Of a stretch of DNA of 64,000 bases, positions 53,618 to 62,600 are shown in pieces. The notes below the pieces were generated by a model. It saw only the letters and a list, made by a program, of their open reading frames with translations. It ran no database searches and had not been told where the DNA came from. This DNA comes from Nostoc sp. NIES-3756. GTDB lineage: Bacteria; Cyanobacteriota; Cyanobacteriia; Cyanobacteriales; Nostocaceae. How positions within the stretch are numbered: position 1 is the first letter of the stretch; each line of letters begins with the position of its first letter. The translations under genes and the position numbers were made by a program. Where the stretch lies: contig NZ_AP017295.1 in NCBI RefSeq assembly GCF_001548375.1, forward strand, positions 4,064,501 to 4,128,500, written 5' to 3'.

Positions 53618-54808
53618 ATGCGCCCCCGCCAAAATATCTTAGAAATGTTCTCTACCTTCCTCCAATTTGATGGAGAACGCTTTGGTAATTGGGTGTATGA
53701 TGGGAGATTAAGGCGTAGTATGCAGAATTGTTTGGGACAATCAACCACCAAACAATCAGAAGGTTTTTGGGCAATTTATTGGCATAAAAGCTGGCAAAAA
53801 CGTTGTAACTCTTTAGCTGAGGAACATCTATCGGCTTATTTACAAGAAACTTGTTTTTGGGCAGTCAAAAGGGTAATGCCGCAATTCTCAAGTGTACAAT
53901 GCAGCTTAAGTGACTGTTTTCAAATTGCGATCGCCGAAGTCCCCAAAATCCTCAAAGGCTGCGATCCTGACCAAAAAGCAAGTCTCAAAAGCTATAGTAC
54001 AGTAGCTTTTGGTAATATTCTGCGTGATGCTTTACGCCAAAAAAAAGAAATTGATTTTTGCAACGATTGGGCATTATTACTCAAATTAAGTCGCAAAAGG
54101 TTACAAGAAGCATTACAAAATGCTGGGTTAACAGAGGAAACTATTGCATCTTATTTATTGGCGTGGAAATGTTTTACAGATGGTTATATTCTCAGTAAAT
54201 CACCAAAAGCCAGAAAATTAGAAAAACCAGATGAACAGACTTGGGAAGTAATTACACAACTCTACAACCGTGAGGGGAAAACTCAACTCAACCCCCAAAC
54301 CTTGGAAAAATGGTTGCTTGCTTGTGCTAAGTACGCGCGTTCTTATCTATATCCTGTTGTAACTTCCCTGAATACCCCTAAATTTGGTCAACCAGATAGC
54401 GAATTACAAGATGATTTACCAGACCCTAATGATGGTGAATCTTTATTAGATAATTTAATCGCCACAGAAGCAGCCGAAACACAGCAAAATCTCCAACAAG
54501 AAATCCACAACTTATTAATTACTACCCTGGCAAAACTGCCTGCGCAATCACAACTGCTGCTGCAACTATATTATCAGCAAGGGTTAACCCAACAACAAAT
54601 CGCTAAACAGCAGGAACTCCAACAGTACCAAGTTTCCCGCCAATTATCTAAGACCAGAGAAGCCTTACTTTTAGCCGTTAGCAAATGGAGTCAAGAAAAA
54701 ACGCATATTTCTACAACCTCCATCGTGGTTAAACATATTAGTGCAGTGTTAGAGGAGTGGTTACAGAATTATTTCGGTAATCTGCAATCGAACTCCTCAA
54801 AGGAGTAA
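53618..54808 (+). CDS. Sigma-70-like transcription factor (divergent, region 4 HTH)
   Basis: A 396-residue protein whose last 110 residues have a sigma region 4 pattern (LLITTLAKLPAQSQLLLQLYYQQGLTQQQIAKQQELQQYQVSRQLSKTREALLLAV). The middle part (QKASLKSYSTVAFGNILRDALRQKKEI) could be a divergent region 2. The N-terminal 100 residues are rich in Trp and Phe and not recognised. It is the first gene of a tight operon with DUF1822, CHAT-CHASE2 and DUF928 genes, with a 5-bp gap to the next gene. A specialised sigma factor or transcription adaptor for this operon's regulon is likely. Confidence 0.75.
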   Translation: MRPRQNILEMFSTFLQFDGERFGNWVYDGRLRRSMQNCLGQSTTKQSEGFWAIYWHKSWQKRCNSLAEEHLSAYLQETCFWAVKRVMPQFSSVQCSLSDCFQIAIAEVPKILKGCDPDQKASLKSYSTVAFGNILRDALRQKKEIDFCNDWALLLKLSRKRLQEALQNAGLTEETIASYLLAWKCFTDGYILSKSPKARKLEKPDEQTWEVITQLYNREGKTQLNPQTLEKWLLACAKYARSYLYPVVTSLNTPKFGQPDSELQDDLPDPNDGESLLDNLIATEAAETQQNLQQEIHNLLITTLAKLPAQSQLLLQLYYQQGLTQQQIAKQQELQQYQVSRQLSKTREALLLAVSKWSQEKTHISTTSIVVKHISAVLEEWLQNYFGNLQSNSSKE

Positions 54809-54813
54809 TAATT

Positions 54814-55929
54814 ATGTCTTCGTTCTGTGTGCCACCAACTCAACTTTTGTTAGAAGTACCTTCCCAAATTCAAGACGAGGCTTGGCAACAAAGCCAGTCT
54901 TACACAAGTCCCTCTGGTCGTTGGTATGCTTTTCTCAATCAAGTCTGCCTGAGTACGTTTTTGCCTTGGCTACAAGTAGAGTATGCACCAGAAGCCAGTA
55001 TTGATAATTTGCCCAGGAATTGGGAAGTAGTCAACGGCTGTGCTATTACGTTAGATACAAAGCGCCTGATTCTCATTCCTGATAAAAATTTAGAAACCAG
55101 AGAGTTTTCCGTACCCCAAGAATGGTTAGATATTCCCCAGTGGGCTGGAGATTATTATTTAGCGGTACAAGTCAATCCTGATGGGGAGTGGTTGAGAATT
55201 TGGGGATACACCACCCACGAACAATTAAAAAATCAAGGTCAATATGATCCTCAAGAGCGAATTTACTCTTTAGAAGCCAATCAAATGGTTGAGGATTTGA
55301 GTGTTTTGTGGGTAGTAAGGCAATTGTACCCTAATGAACAAACACAAACTGCGATCGCTCCCCTACCTGAGTTATCTCCTACTCAAGTAGAAAACCTCTG
55401 GCAAAGGTTAGCCAGTCCCACAATTACTAACCCTCGTTTAGAGTTACCCTTTGAAATCTGGGGAGCTTTATTAGCTGCACCAAAACCAGCACCTGTCAAC
55501 CTAAGTCAGTGGTTACAAAATATTGTCGCTGAGGGTTGGCAAACAATTGAAACACTTTTGGGTACACAGCCAGATTTTGCCTTCAGCTTTCGTCAAACCA
55601 GCGATGTAAATGAACAGTCAATTCAACGAGTCAAGGTAATTGATTTACCCAACAATCAACCTGTGATTCTCATGTTGACATTAACACCAGAAACAGACGG
55701 TAGAGTAGGCATCCGCATCCAATTGTCTCCCAGAGAACGTAATCTTTACCTAAGCCCCAATCTCAAGCTGACATTAATTTCCGCCTCTGGTGAAGTCGTA
55801 CAGTCAGTCACAGCCAGAGAAACAGACAATTCTATCCAGCTTAAACGCTTTCGCTGTCCCGAAAATACACGCTTTAGCCTTCAGGTGGCTTTAGATGAGT
55901 TTAATTTTACACAAGATTTTGTCAGTTAA
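54814..55929 (+). CDS. DUF1822 family protein
   Basis: A 371-residue protein with the DUF1822 pattern: a Trp-rich start (WQQSQSYTSPSGRWYAFLNQVCLSTFLPWLQVEYA), FSVPQEWLDIPQWAGDYYLAVQVNPDGEWLRIWGYTTHEQLK, and a C-terminal beta-rich half (VKVIDLPNNQPVILMLTLTPETDGRVGIRIQLSPRERNLYL). It has no signal or membrane segment. AGGAG overlaps the end of the sigma-like gene, so translation is coupled. The family is cyanobacterial and of unknown function. Its constant company with sigma-like, CHAT/CHASE2 and DUF928 genes suggests a partner or regulator in that pathway. Confidence 0.88.
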   Translation: MSSFCVPPTQLLLEVPSQIQDEAWQQSQSYTSPSGRWYAFLNQVCLSTFLPWLQVEYAPEASIDNLPRNWEVVNGCAITLDTKRLILIPDKNLETREFSVPQEWLDIPQWAGDYYLAVQVNPDGEWLRIWGYTTHEQLKNQGQYDPQERIYSLEANQMVEDLSVLWVVRQLYPNEQTQTAIAPLPELSPTQVENLWQRLASPTITNPRLELPFEIWGALLAAPKPAPVNLSQWLQNIVAEGWQTIETLLGTQPDFAFSFRQTSDVNEQSIQRVKVIDLPNNQPVILMLTLTPETDGRVGIRIQLSPRERNLYLSPNLKLTLISASGEVVQSVTARETDNSIQLKRFRCPENTRFSLQVALDEFNFTQDFVS

Positions 55930-55950
55930 GCGTTTATACCAATACTCGAT

Positions 55951-56004
55951 GAGGAGAACGGAAATAATATGATGGGCGTGCATCAAGTACCCAAACATGA
56001 GTAA
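55951..56004 (+). promoter_or_regulatory. Leader mini-ORF with strong RBS overlapping the CHAT-CHASE2 start
   Basis: GAGGAGA (55951-55957) precedes an ATG at 55969 that opens an 11-codon ORF (MMGVHQVPKHE) ending in TAA at 56002-56004. It overlaps the CHAT-CHASE2 ATG (55997) in the sequence ATGAGTAA. The CHAT ATG itself has no ribosome binding site, so its translation probably depends on reinitiation after this leader. Confidence 0.55.
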
Positions 56005-58363
56005 ACAGTTCGTCCTCAACTTAGGTAAAGGAAACTTACAACAAGGATTTGCCTCAGTTATAGTGCAACTGTGGCACATGGATACTCCTACTCCTGTGCA
56101 GTTTACTGGAGGATTGCCACCTGCACCTCAATTAGAGCATCTTTATCAACGTTGGCAACAAATGTATACAGCCTTATACGCTCATTTAGGGTGGCGTAAT
56201 CTTGCCGATTTTGACATCGATGAGGACGATGTTACTCATATTTCCCAACAGGAGTTTAACAATCTTTGCCAAGAATTACAACACAATTTTAATACATGGC
56301 TCAATAGTCCACTGTTTGTGAATATTGACCGCAAGCTACGTACTCAACTCTCACCTACCGAGGAAATTCGCTGCATTATTACCGCAGAATCTCCCCAGGT
56401 TCTCAAGCTTCCTTGGTGTGTATGGCATTTTTTGAGTGATTACCCACAAGCAGAATTAGCCCTCAGTCCGCCAGAATATACCCGTTCTGTGAAAACAAAT
56501 GCTCAAAAGGCTAAAGGGAAAGTCAGGATTTTAGCTATTTTAGGCGATCGCCAAAATCTCGACATCGAAAAAGACCAAACTTTACTCCAGCAATTACCCC
56601 ACACCGAACTGAAATTTTTAGTTGAACCCAACCGTTCCCAACTCACAGAACAATTATGGGAATCTGGTTGGGACATTCTTTTTTTTGCTGGGCATAGTTC
56701 TAGCCAAGGCAAAGGGCGAATGTTACTCAATTCTGGTGAGACTTTGACCATCGAGCAATTAAAGTATGGCTTACAAAAGGCGATCGCTCAAGGTTTACAA
56801 CTGGCAATTTTTAATTCCTGTGATGGTTTGGGACTAGCACAAGATTTAGCCGATTTGCATTTACCCCAAGTAATTGTCATGCGCGAACCAGTCCCCGACA
56901 GAGTAGCGCAGGAATTTTTAAAGCACTTCCTAGCGTTGTTTTCCCAGGGTAAAAGTTTATATACAGCCGTTAGGGAAGCAAGAGAAAGATTACAATCCCT
57001 GGAAAACGATTTTCCTTGTGCTACTTGGCTACCAATTATTTGCCAGAACCCAGCCGAAATCTCACCTACTTGGGAGGATTTATCAGGAAACAAGCCAACT
57101 TTACAGGGGTTACGCCCAAATTTGCGTCAGCTTCCTTTATTAGTTGGTTGTAGCTTTATTGTGACTATAATTATCGGATTGATTCGGTTATGGGGTGGAC
57201 TCCAACCATTAGAGTTAGCTGCATTCGATCAATTAATGCGACTGCGACCCCAAGAACAAACAGACTCACGACTATTAATAGTAACTGTCACCGACCAAGA
57301 TATTCAAGCCCAGGGAACCGAACCCCGACAAGGTTCACTTTCAGATAAATATCTCAATTTATTACTAGCCAAGCTAGAACAATATCAACCAGCCGCTATT
57401 GGTTTAGATATATACAGAGATTTTCCTGTAAATGCTAATCAACCGGAATTAGCTAGAAGAATGCGCAAAAGCGATCGCCTCATTACTATTTGTAAACGCG
57501 CTGACCCAGAATATGATCCTACAGGGATTGCACCGCCACCAGAAATCCCCGAAGCTAGGTTAGGTTTTAGCGATTTTGTTGAAGATGATGACGGTGTACT
57601 GCGTCGCCATTTGTTGGCGATGACTCCTAACCCGATTTCTTCAACTTGTACCCCTGCTTATGCCTTCAGCACTAGGTTAGCGTTTCTCTATTTGCAAGCG
57701 CGGGGAATTACAGCTAAATTTACCCCAGATTGGGATTTACAATTGGGGAATAAAACCTATCGTCAGTTACAAAAAGCCACAGGCGGCTATCAAGCAATAG
57801 ATCCTCAAGGTAGCCAGATGTTATTAAATTATAGATTTGCGCCTACCGTGCAGGCAATCGCGCCACAAGTCACCCTGACGCAAATCCTTAACGGACAAAT
57901 TAACCCCAATGCCATCAAAGACCGAATTATTTTGATTGGTGTCACAAGTAACAGTAGTAGTGATTACTGGTCTACACCTTATGGAAAAACCCCTGGACAA
58001 GTTATTCCAGGCATTACCATTCAAGCACAAATGGTCAGTCAACTTCTCAGCGCCGCTATGGATAATCGACCCCTGTTATGGGTTTGGCCTGGGTGGTTGG
58101 AAATACTCTGGATTGGCAGTTGGTCATTTACAGGTGGTGTAATATCTTGGTTCTTTTTTTACAAAAAATACCTAAGTATAACTTTGTGTACAGCAGTCAT
58201 CATGTTATCGGGAATTTGTTATGTGGTTATAATTGCAGGTGGCTGGATACCTTTAGTACCATCTGCGATCGCTTTAGTAATTACCAGCATCCAATTTGCC
58301 TACTTCAACCAAAAATTACAGAAATCACAGGTAAAAGAAGTGTATAAAAAATTAGATACATAA
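55997..58363 (+). CDS. CHAT-CHASE2 membrane protein (caspase-like protease fused to sensor)
   Basis: A 788-residue protein. The N-terminal 160 residues are helical and unrecognised. The CHAT protease domain spans about 165-350, with the dyad His233 (DILFFAGHSSS) and Cys275 (IFNSCDGLGLA). A membrane helix (about 378-398, LLVGCSFIVTIIIGLIRLW) leads to an extracytoplasmic CHASE2 domain (about 405-690, QPLELAAFDQLMRLRPQEQTDSRLLIVTVTDQDI ... IKDRIILIGVTSNSSSDYWSTPYG). Three C-terminal helices (about 700-770) follow. CHASE2 normally senses an outside signal; here it would control a cytoplasmic caspase-like protease in cis. The genes around it (sigma-like factor, DUF1822, DUF928) are on the same strand with short gaps. 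Confidence 0.92.
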   Translation: MSKQFVLNLGKGNLQQGFASVIVQLWHMDTPTPVQFTGGLPPAPQLEHLYQRWQQMYTALYAHLGWRNLADFDIDEDDVTHISQQEFNNLCQELQHNFNTWLNSPLFVNIDRKLRTQLSPTEEIRCIITAESPQVLKLPWCVWHFLSDYPQAELALSPPEYTRSVKTNAQKAKGKVRILAILGDRQNLDIEKDQTLLQQLPHTELKFLVEPNRSQLTEQLWESGWDILFFAGHSSSQGKGRMLLNSGETLTIEQLKYGLQKAIAQGLQLAIFNSCDGLGLAQDLADLHLPQVIVMREPVPDRVAQEFLKHFLALFSQGKSLYTAVREARERLQSLENDFPCATWLPIICQNPAEISPTWEDLSGNKPTLQGLRPNLRQLPLLVGCSFIVTIIIGLIRLWGGLQPLELAAFDQLMRLRPQEQTDSRLLIVTVTDQDIQAQGTEPRQGSLSDKYLNLLLAKLEQYQPAAIGLDIYRDFPVNANQPELARRMRKSDRLITICKRADPEYDPTGIAPPPEIPEARLGFSDFVEDDDGVLRRHLLAMTPNPISSTCTPAYAFSTRLAFLYLQARGITAKFTPDWDLQLGNKTYRQLQKATGGYQAIDPQGSQMLLNYRFAPTVQAIAPQVTLTQILNGQINPNAIKDRIILIGVTSNSSSDYWSTPYGKTPGQVIPGITIQAQMVSQLLSAAMDNRPLLWVWPGWLEILWIGSWSFTGGVISWFFFYKKYLSITLCTAVIMLSGICYVVIIAGGWIPLVPSAIALVITSIQFAYFNQKLQKSQVKEVYKKLDT

Positions 58364-58389
58364 AACCTAAAATTATTTATACTGCTGTG

Positions 58390-59169
58390 ATGAAAAAGGT
58401 AATCTGGTTTTCTACCGCCACCCTAATCTCTGCAATTACTTTGAATACTTTTAATTTTCCTGAAAATTGGCAAACAGTACAGGCTCAAACATTGACAAAA
58501 ACAATACAATATATACCGCCTGCAACTCAGGAAAAGCCCGGAGAACCCAGAGGAAGACGTAGAGGTGGAGGTAGTCGAGGCCCCTGTAAGCAGTATGAAA
58601 ACCTCACCGCTTTAGTACCCTTAACTAATACAGGCAGCAAAGATATAGTTTGGGGACAGTCCACATCTCAAACCCCAACATTTTGGTTTTCTGTCCCAGA
58701 TAAATTAACACCCAAGGTTCCCATTGAATTAGTCATTCAAGATGAAGCTGATAATTTTGTTTATCAAACAAAATTTAATTCCCCTGAAACACCAACCGAC
58801 ATCATCAGTATAACTGCACAGCCTCAAATACCCCTAGTAGCAGGTAAATCCTATAATTGGACATTTTCGATTTATTGTGACCCAGAAAAACCCTCTGCAT
58901 CTGTTTATGTACGCGGTACAATGACACATGTTGCCCTCAACCCAACAATAGAAAAGCAACTACAACTAGCTAAAGATCCCTTAGAACGAGCAGCTATTTT
59001 TGCTAAAAACGGCATTTGGTACAATGCCCTCACAACATTAGGCGAACAAATACAAAATACCAAAGGTAAAAATTTAGAAATTACGTCAGCTTGGGATGAA
59101 TTACTCAAGCAAGTTAATCTCAATAACACTATTTCTGCACCTGTTGTCAGTTGTTGCACAGCTAAATAA
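58390..59169 (+). CDS. DUF928 family exported protein
   Basis: A 259-residue protein. I use the ATG at 58390 although a GTG at 58387 also fits. It has a signal peptide (KVIWFSTATLISAITLNTFNFPENWQTVQAQ), then an Arg/Gly-rich stretch (EPRGRRRGGGSRGPC), and the DUF928 beta-domain (LTALVPLTNTGSKDIVWGQSTSQTPTFWFSVPDKL ... VAGKSYNWTFSIYCDPEKPSASVYVRGTMTHV). It ends CHAT-cluster style with ALTTLGEQIQ and a Cys pair (VVSCC). Its periplasmic location fits a role as ligand or partner of the CHASE2 sensor. It is the last gene of the operon; the function is unknown. Confidence 0.88.
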   Translation: MKKVIWFSTATLISAITLNTFNFPENWQTVQAQTLTKTIQYIPPATQEKPGEPRGRRRGGGSRGPCKQYENLTALVPLTNTGSKDIVWGQSTSQTPTFWFSVPDKLTPKVPIELVIQDEADNFVYQTKFNSPETPTDIISITAQPQIPLVAGKSYNWTFSIYCDPEKPSASVYVRGTMTHVALNPTIEKQLQLAKDPLERAAIFAKNGIWYNALTTLGEQIQNTKGKNLEITSAWDELLKQVNLNNTISAPVVSCCTAK

Positions 59170-59347
59170 TATCAATTAAAAATTCAGAAATCTAGAGCCA
59201 ATAAGAGTTTTAAGTATATTTATTTGGTGCAACTTCTCATAGAATTGGTATACCCCAATTTAATTACGAGAACACCCAACTTTTGCAGGTAATTTTATTG
59301 AGATATTTTTATTTTTCAAGTAAATGCACTCTTGTTTATTAGTTTTT

Positions 59348-59572
59348 TTATATATTAGGTGTTTTATCTTGTTTAACCTTCTTAATTAATTCCATATAAA
59401 TATTAATCTCACTCACTTCTACATCATGTTCAATTCTAGTTACTTTCCAATTTTCCCGATTTAGGTATATTTCTTCACCTATTCTGGGAATAAATGGTAA
59501 ATCATATAACTTTTTGATATAATCTTTTTGTTTGTCTTCCCATAATATAATTTTTACTAGCTCTCTACTCAT
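59348..59572 (-). CDS. Small hypothetical protein
   Basis: A 74-residue basic protein (ELVKIILWEDKQKDYIKKLYDLPFIPRIGEEIYLNRENWKVTRIEHDVEVSEINIYMELIKK). The predicted small beta-barrel (GEEIYLNRENWKVTRIEHDV) looks like a folded domain rather than random sequence. I cannot name a family. It converges with the DUF928 operon. Confidence 0.55.
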   Translation of the reverse strand: MSRELVKIILWEDKQKDYIKKLYDLPFIPRIGEEIYLNRENWKVTRIEHDVEVSEINIYMELIKKVKQDKTPNI

Positions 59573-59793
59573 GGCTTATCCTAACTTATTGTTTTTAAGG
59601 TGCAGTTTAATTACACTTATTTAGCAAGTTTATCTTACTGACTCAACTCAATAACGTAGCTAAAACCACATTATGTTTTCTATCTACCTTTAGTAGTATA
59701 TAAAAATTAAATTTAGAAAAAACATTTGTGTTGTATTAGATTCATTAGAGTGCTATAAATTGTATGTAAATTCTCATAAGTTACTCTATTTCT

Positions 59794-59958
59794 ATGACTG
59801 CAAAAGTGCAGAATGAAAACAATAAATTACAGACAAGCAATGATATAAATATAAATCAACAAACAGAAAACGAAAAAATTCTCTGTCCTCATTGCTTGCG
59901 TACTGCTACAAATGGTATCAAATGTAAAGGTATGTGTGTAGCTGACAGCGACTATTAA
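59794..59958 (+). CDS. Very small zinc-ribbon-like protein (54 residues)
   Basis: ATG at 59794 opens a 54-codon frame ending TAA at 59956-59958. The first 30 residues are polar and Asn/Gln-rich (QNENNKLQTSNDININQQ). The end is a compact cysteine cluster, CPHCLRTATNGIKCKGMC (C-x2-C-x10-C-x3-C), likely to bind zinc. It lies in the gap downstream of the CoaR-like gene. The absence of a strong ribosome site and lack of comparison keep the confidence moderate. Confidence 0.55.
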   Translation: MTAKVQNENNKLQTSNDININQQTENEKILCPHCLRTATNGIKCKGMCVADSDY

Positions 59959-60032
59959 CAGTAACTAAGGCATCAACAGCAGGTTGCCGATATCAAACAG
60001 AACTTGCATTGTATCTTGGTAGCCAACTTTAT

Positions 60033-61181
60033 TTAGCATTCATCACTCATTACTTTGCTATAGCAATGACAATTTGGCTTCTCAATTAATGATTCAACTA
60101 AAGCATTGAGAGCAGTAGCAGCTAGCAAACCTCCTCCCATTGTTCCCTCAATGGTGATAAAAGGTAATGATTGTTGCATAAGTTGCCTTTTGGCGGCTGG
60201 AGCATGACTGAAGCCTATGGGCATTCCAATTACTAATGATGGTTGAATTTTTTGCTGATTAATCAGAGTGCAGACTTCTAAAAGTACTGAAGGTGCATAA
60301 CCAATCACCACGATGCAACCTTGGCTAACTTTTTCTAATCTTTCGCGCCATTGCTGATGTTGCCAAAATTCTACTTCCGCCTCTATTGCTGTGGTGATAT
60401 GGGGATTATCAATGAGCGTGGTGACTTTACACCCTAGATGCACTAACCTTGTTTGATCTATAGCCGCCGCAATTGTGGGGATATCGACAACAATTTCACA
60501 AGCTGAAGACAAGGCTTGACGGCTAGCGGCGATGGCGTTCAGCCCTCCGTAGGAGTTCGCGCCTTTACTCACCCTCATAAAAGATACCAAACTCACATCA
60601 CCACAAGCCAAAACTAATTGCGAAATCAGGTGTTGTTCGATTTCTGAACGCTGGGATAAGTCGGGTAAAATATGTTGCAAAGATTCGGCAAACACTTCTG
60701 GGTGGGTATGTACTTCTGCATCTAAACCATGCCAAAGTTCTGCCAATCCTCCCAACCCAACTTGAGTTTCCACTTCTAGTAATTTGAGTTGCGCTAATAC
60801 TTCCGCCTGCATGATTTGACAATGGCGATCGCGTCCTAATAACCCCTCTAAAGCAGAAGCTGTTTGTCGCAATTGGGCTATTTGCTGCATCACAGCCCGA
60901 TATTGTTGTTGCAACTGTGCAATAAAATTGGCGTTGGTATTTGCTTCGGGTTCCATCTCCAAAATGTGGCGGATATGGTTGAGTTGGAATCCTTGCTCTT
61001 TCAAAGCAACAATACGCTGTAACCTTATGACATCTTGATGAGTGTAGAGACGGTAATTGCTAGGCGATCGCACAGGCTGGGGTAACAACCCTAAATCATG
61101 GTAATGTCGCACCATCCGAGGAGTAATACCGCCTCCCACTGCTTGAGTGAGTTCTTTAATGGTTAAGCTGTCATTGGTCAT
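60033..61181 (-). CDS. coaR: CoaR-like MerR regulator fused to a precorrin-isomerase-like domain
   Basis: A 382-residue protein. Residues 5-75 are a MerR winged helix (SLTIKELTQAVGGGITPRMVRHYHDLGLLPQPVRSPSNYRLYTHQDVIRLQRI). Residues about 80-125 are a dimerisation coil. Residues about 165-365 resemble precorrin-8x methylmutase (CbiC/CobH): LVLACGD, ALSSACEIVVDIPTIAAAI, LVIGMPIGFSHAPAAKRQL, TMGGGLLAATALNAL. The catalytic CobH His (MIHA) is replaced by Leu, fitting a sensor rather than an enzyme. The C-terminus has the Cys-His-Cys motif (371-373) known for cobalt sensing in Synechocystis CoaR, plus a final Cys382. It should detect cobalt or a corrinoid precursor. No CoaT exporter is next to it. 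Confidence 0.88.
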   Translation of the reverse strand: MTNDSLTIKELTQAVGGGITPRMVRHYHDLGLLPQPVRSPSNYRLYTHQDVIRLQRIVALKEQGFQLNHIRHILEMEPEANTNANFIAQLQQQYRAVMQQIAQLRQTASALEGLLGRDRHCQIMQAEVLAQLKLLEVETQVGLGGLAELWHGLDAEVHTHPEVFAESLQHILPDLSQRSEIEQHLISQLVLACGDVSLVSFMRVSKGANSYGGLNAIAASRQALSSACEIVVDIPTIAAAIDQTRLVHLGCKVTTLIDNPHITTAIEAEVEFWQHQQWRERLEKVSQGCIVVIGYAPSVLLEVCTLINQQKIQPSLVIGMPIGFSHAPAAKRQLMQQSLPFITIEGTMGGGLLAATALNALVESLIEKPNCHCYSKVMSDEC

Positions 61182-61212
61182 TGGTCATTAGTCATTAGTC
61201 ATTGGTTATTGG
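61171..61212. repeat. Six TCATTGG/TCATTAG heptamers over the coaR start
   Basis: Six tandem heptamers, TCATTGG, TCATTGG, TCATTAG, TCATTAG, TCATTGG and TTATTGG, on the plus strand. The coaR start codon (61181-61179) and first codons (MTND) lie inside the array, so the protein N-terminus is repeat-encoded. Confidence 0.9.
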
Positions 61213-61241
61213 TCTTTTGTTAATATTTGGTGTTTAACTGT

Positions 61242-62600
61242 CTAGCGATTTACTTGATTTTTTCTTATCTTCAATATCTTTCCTAAAAATCTGTACCTTT
61301 CCATCCTAGCTTCTGTACCTTGATTAGCTTTTAAAGCTAGTTCAATTTGAAAAGTAGAACCTTTACCTAGTAAACTTTTAACAGAAATTTGTCCTTGATG
61401 CGCTTGGACAATTTGTTTTGCGATCGCTAGTCCTAAGCCAAAACCACCCGTTTCACGAGAGCGAACCGTATCTACTCGATAGAAACGATCAAATATGTAG
61501 GGTAAATCGGTGTCAGGAATACCAAGTCCATTGTCTTCGACCTGAATAATAGCCCGATGGGACTGGGTAAATAATCGTAATTGTACCTCTCCTCCTGTGC
61601 CTGTATATTTAAAGGCATTACTGAGAAGATTAATAATAGCTTGCCTTAGCAAATTCACATCAGCATGAATCATTACAGACTGGTGGGGAATTTGAGTATG
61701 AAAATTGAGGTTGTGGCTAGTGGCTTGAGGAGTAACTTCTACAACTAGCGAGTGTAACATTTCACTCAAATCAACAGGTCTTAATGTCGTTTCCGCCAGA
61801 GAAACATCGTGACGTGAGAGGAACAGCAAATTATTAATCAGCGTACTCATTAACTTGGCAGTTTCGGCAATTTTTTGTAATCTCTGTCGTTGTTCAGAAA
61901 TGTCTTCTGGCGGCATCAAAGCCACTTGAGCGTTACTTAATACTGTTGCTACAGGATTACGCAATTCATGAGACGCATCGGCTGTAAATCTCTGTAATTG
62001 CTGATAAGCAAGATGGCTAGGACGCATTGCCAACCCACCTAAAAACCAACCTGTAATACCAATTATCCCGAAAGAAATTGGTACACCCAAAGCTAGAAAT
62101 AAGCGAGCTTGATTCAAGCTGCTATGTAGAGAGTCCATTGGAGCGGCAGCTTGAAAATAACCAAGTAACACCTTATCCTTCACAACTGGAATAGTAACTT
62201 GGCGAATCCACTTAGTTCTACTGGGGTATTTGTTTGAGGTAACTAGTACCCGTATAGTTTGAAACCCAGATTCTGTGCTTAATTGTTTAGCATCAGATGA
62301 ACCTATAAACTGCACAAGTTGCTTGTTGGCGTTATACCAACGTGCGTAAAGTAAATTGCCATTCAAAGATGTACCATCGTCTATAAGAGTGGGAGAGATT
62401 TGTTTTTGCCATTTACTTTGATAAAGCGAATACTGAGTTTTCGTCGCAAAGGTCTTACTCTGATGAAAGAGTTCATCATCAAAAAATCGCAACTGCTCTT
62501 CCACATTCAAACAATAACCCACTCCTGCAAAAGCAAACAAAATTCCACCCATTGATAGGGCAAACCAGTGAGCAAGATTACGGCGACTGTGATCAAACAT
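61242..62600 (-). CDS. rppB: Sensor histidine kinase, RppB/NrsS-like
   Basis: I choose the ATG at 62600 (452 residues). The 23 codons upstream in the same frame (to 62669) are encoded by a minisatellite and look spurious. The protein has an N-terminal helix (AHWFALSMGGILFAFAGVGYCL), a periplasmic sensor segment, a second helix (FLALGVPISFGIIGITGWFLGGLA) and no obvious HAMP. It has the H-box FTADASHELRNP (His211), the N-box INLLSNAFKYTG and the G-boxes DNGLGIP and GGFGLGLAIAKQIV. It pairs with the OmpR-like regulator upstream. Homologues control photosystem stoichiometry and, as NrsS, nickel tolerance in Synechocystis. The position beside the CoaR-like gene resembles the Synechocystis cobalt/nickel gene region. 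Confidence 0.85.
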   Translation of the reverse strand: MFDHSRRNLAHWFALSMGGILFAFAGVGYCLNVEEQLRFFDDELFHQSKTFATKTQYSLYQSKWQKQISPTLIDDGTSLNGNLLYARWYNANKQLVQFIGSSDAKQLSTESGFQTIRVLVTSNKYPSRTKWIRQVTIPVVKDKVLLGYFQAAAPMDSLHSSLNQARLFLALGVPISFGIIGITGWFLGGLAMRPSHLAYQQLQRFTADASHELRNPVATVLSNAQVALMPPEDISEQRQRLQKIAETAKLMSTLINNLLFLSRHDVSLAETTLRPVDLSEMLHSLVVEVTPQATSHNLNFHTQIPHQSVMIHADVNLLRQAIINLLSNAFKYTGTGGEVQLRLFTQSHRAIIQVEDNGLGIPDTDLPYIFDRFYRVDTVRSRETGGFGLGLAIAKQIVQAHQGQISVKSLLGKGSTFQIELALKANQGTEARMERYRFLGKILKIRKNQVNR

